From: Fimbriimonadia bacterium
GTDB taxonomy: Bacteria; Armatimonadota; Fimbriimonadia; Fimbriimonadales; Fimbriimonadaceae
Assembly: GCA_029824495.1 (NCBI GenBank)
Contig: JALGXY010000418.1
Span: 1-7,973, forward strand
DNA length: 7,973 bases
Direction of reading: 5' to 3'
Part shown: in pieces, positions 6,264 to 7,973 of the stretch
Layout: every line of letters begins with the position of its first letter
Numbering within the stretch: position 1 is the first letter of the stretch
The notes under the pieces: model-generated
Database searches by the model: none
The model's input: the letters and a program-made list of their open reading frames with translations, nothing else
Told to the model about the DNA's origin: nothing
Made by a program: the position numbers and the translations under genes

Positions 6264-7868
6264 ATGCGCGAACTGGTCGAGGACTTTGCCTTTGAGCACG
6301 CCGAATACGAGAAGTTCTGGTCCCTCCCCTCCTCTGCTGTCTGCCGAAACAACTGGCGTCAGTTTTATGAATCCTGGCTTTCAAAAGCCGACCAGGCAAA
6401 AGGCCGTCTAACCGAAGATGACAAGCTCGATCAGCACCTGCTGAAAAACTGCTGCCGTCGACGCCTGCACGCCCTCAATACGCGTGAACAGCAGATCAAC
6501 TCGCTTGGCTATGAGGCTGGGCCATTCCTCTGGCTCCTCGATTTGGAGGCTGGCCGGTGGTCGATGGATGTCCCCTCACCAACAGACTGCGCCGACATGA
6601 TGGACCAGGCGAAGCAGGGCATCGAAGGGATCAAGACCGAGGGGATGGTTCAGGTTCACGCCCTCAAGCTGATGAATCTGGCAGCCGAGGCCCAGGGAGC
6701 GTGGGAGACCTGGCAGGAGCGCGTGATCGCCTACGACCCGGAGATGGTCTGGTGGTGCACGCGGCCAGCCGAACAGTTGACCGAAGCCTTAGGGTCCAAG
6801 ATCAAAGCCCTGGAAGAGGCCTGCGGCCAGAAGGGCGAACCGGATGACGCGCTCGTCGGCACCCCTGTCGGCCGAGAGTCGATCGAAGAGTCGATCCGCC
6901 TCGAAGAGGTCCCCTGCGCCATCGAACAAATGCTGGAAATCGCCGAGCACCATGCTGCCTGGTGCCGCGATCAGATGGCCAGAATCGGCGAGGAGCTTGG
7001 CGCAGAGACCTGGTGGGATGCGGTGCAGCTCGCGATGAAGGAGCAGGCAAAACCAGGCGTCCAGGCCCAGGCAGCGCACGACGTTGCCGTCGCCATGACT
7101 GAGTGGCTGGAGCGAAAGCGCCTGATCACCATTCCAGAGATCGCCAAGACCACCTGGCGGATCGACATGAACACCCTGGCTGGGCAAAAGACGATGCCCT
7201 ACTCGCCTTACGGCGGCCAGTGCATGATCGCGTCCTACCCGCCCATGGGAATGGACCACGAGACAAAAGGGATGTCGATGCGGGGCAACAGCCTTCCCTG
7301 CCTCCACCTGGTCACGCCGCACGAACTGATCCCTGGGCACCATCTACAGCTAACGATGAGCAGGCGATATCGTCCGGATCGGCGTCTCTTCTCAACACCG
7401 TTCTTCGTCGAAGGCTGGACGCTCCACTGGGAGATGCTGCAGTTCGAAGAAGGGTGGGGTGTCGAGCCCCTCGACAAGATCGGGATGCTCTGGTGGCGGC
7501 TGCACCGCTGCATGAGGATCATCGTATCGCTGGGATTCCACGTTTTCGATATGCCGCCAGAAGAGATGGTCCATCGACTGGTCGATGACGGCGCTCAGCC
7601 AGAAGCGATGGCGATCGGCGAGGTTCGTCGCTACATCGGCGACGACTACCCGCCGCTCTACCAGTGCGCCTATCTGATCGGCGGTCTGATGATGCACAAG
7701 CTGTACGACGAGATGCGGGCGGACGGCTGGTCTCCTATGGAGTTCCACGACCGAGTCCTCAAGGAGAACGGCATGCCGATCTGGTCGCTGCGCTCTCTGT
7801 TTAAGCGCGACGAGCCGGCCGGGTCACCGGAGGATTGGTCGGTCTATCCACTCGGGTCGATGGGTTGA
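6264..7868 (+). CDS. DUF885 family metallopeptidase-like protein
   Basis: This 534-residue protein belongs to the DUF885 family (PF05960), predicted zinc-dependent peptidases. The hallmark motif HELIPGHHLQL is at residues 353-363. His353, Glu354 and a His in GHH (359-360) are the likely metal and catalytic residues. FFVEGWTLHWEMLQFEEGWG (380-399) supplies the second conserved block, with Glu383 as a probable ligand. The C-terminal part has the family's MRIIVSLGFH and GEVRRYIGDDYPPLYQCAYL segments, about residues 417-475. The N-terminal 250 residues are mostly helical and charged. Many family members are secreted lipoproteins, but this one starts directly with MRELVEDFAFEHAEYEKFW and has no signal peptide or lipobox, so it is probably cytoplasmic. 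The substrate is unknown. It is divergent from the membrane-protein operon and ends 4 bases from uppS, which points the other way. Confidence 0.88.
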   Translation: MRELVEDFAFEHAEYEKFWSLPSSAVCRNNWRQFYESWLSKADQAKGRLTEDDKLDQHLLKNCCRRRLHALNTREQQINSLGYEAGPFLWLLDLEAGRWSMDVPSPTDCADMMDQAKQGIEGIKTEGMVQVHALKLMNLAAEAQGAWETWQERVIAYDPEMVWWCTRPAEQLTEALGSKIKALEEACGQKGEPDDALVGTPVGRESIEESIRLEEVPCAIEQMLEIAEHHAAWCRDQMARIGEELGAETWWDAVQLAMKEQAKPGVQAQAAHDVAVAMTEWLERKRLITIPEIAKTTWRIDMNTLAGQKTMPYSPYGGQCMIASYPPMGMDHETKGMSMRGNSLPCLHLVTPHELIPGHHLQLTMSRRYRPDRRLFSTPFFVEGWTLHWEMLQFEEGWGVEPLDKIGMLWWRLHRCMRIIVSLGFHVFDMPPEEMVHRLVDDGAQPEAMAIGEVRRYIGDDYPPLYQCAYLIGGLMMHKLYDEMRADGWSPMEFHDRVLKENGMPIWSLRSLFKRDEPAGSPEDWSVYPLGSMG

Positions 7869-7872
7869 GCCT

Positions 7873-7973
7873 TCACGCCAGGCCGCCGAACTTGCGAACC
7901 CGGTTCTGGAACTGAGCGACAGCTGAGAACAGCTCGGCCTCGTCAAACTCGGGCCACGACACCTGGGTCACGA
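7873..7973 (-). CDS. uppS: Undecaprenyl diphosphate synthase (isoprenyl transferase), C-terminal end only
   Basis: The minus strand from the right edge encodes 32 residues ending in TGA at 7875-7873, including SWPEFDEAELFSAVAQFQNR and then VRKFGGLA. This matches the conserved C-terminus of UppS, commonly WPDF---DL--A---Y--R-RRFGG. The enzyme condenses isopentenyl units onto farnesyl diphosphate to make the C55 carrier lipid for peptidoglycan and other envelope glycans. The catalytic part is outside the window. The gene is convergent with the DUF885 gene and separated from it by 4 bases. Confidence 0.85.
   Translation of the reverse strand, partial: VTQVSWPEFDEAELFSAVAQFQNRVRKFGGLA

Noticed and set aside
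6789..7343. Minus-strand 184-codon frame opposite the DUF885 gene
   Set aside because: It overlaps the conserved HELIPGHH region on the other strand and shows no protein family features of its own.

Overview
This is a bacterial chromosome segment (moderately GC-rich by eye) holding eight protein genes: six complete by position and one running off each edge. It is compact, with the longest gene-free stretch about 120 bases, and shows no RNA genes, mobile elements, CRISPR arrays or long repeats. ClpP, trigger factor and UppS mark it as bacterial. The phylum cannot be fixed from sequence alone. An under-studied non-proteobacterial lineage such as Armatimonadota is a guess, based on the gene mix and on the apparent TANNNT boxes close to start codons.

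Left part (1-3271, minus strand). Read in transcription order: ubiX (flavin prenyltransferase), an SDR-family TIGR01777 epimerase overlapping it by 11 bases, tig (trigger factor), a strong intrinsic terminator, then the start of clpP. The tig-clpP order is the classical proteostasis arrangement. The tig 3' end has an apparent two-base indel in a CT dinucleotide run. The intact Lys/Ala-rich tail and stop codon sit in a different frame from the main body, directly before the terminator.

Middle part (3323-6208). A plus-strand membrane glycosyltransferase of the GT39/ArnT (PMT_2) type converges on a minus-strand two-gene operon and overlaps its end by 29 bases. The operon encodes an unrecognised single-pass membrane protein with a beta-rich outer region and a FliL-family protein. 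No flagellar gene is visible, so this FliL homologue is an orphan in this context.

Right part (6264-7973). A plus-strand DUF885 metallopeptidase-like protein without a signal peptide is divergent from the membrane-protein operon. It ends 4 bases before the convergent C-terminal end of uppS (undecaprenyl diphosphate synthase).

Cell-envelope themes recur: the polyprenyl-phosphate-sugar-dependent glycosyltransferase, UppS (which makes the lipid carrier) and two membrane-anchored proteins. They are in separate transcription units, so a common pathway is only suggestive. No clearly new multi-gene defence or mobile system is visible. The items most worth a second look are the tig frameshift, the orphan FliL operon, and the -10-like boxes close to several starts.
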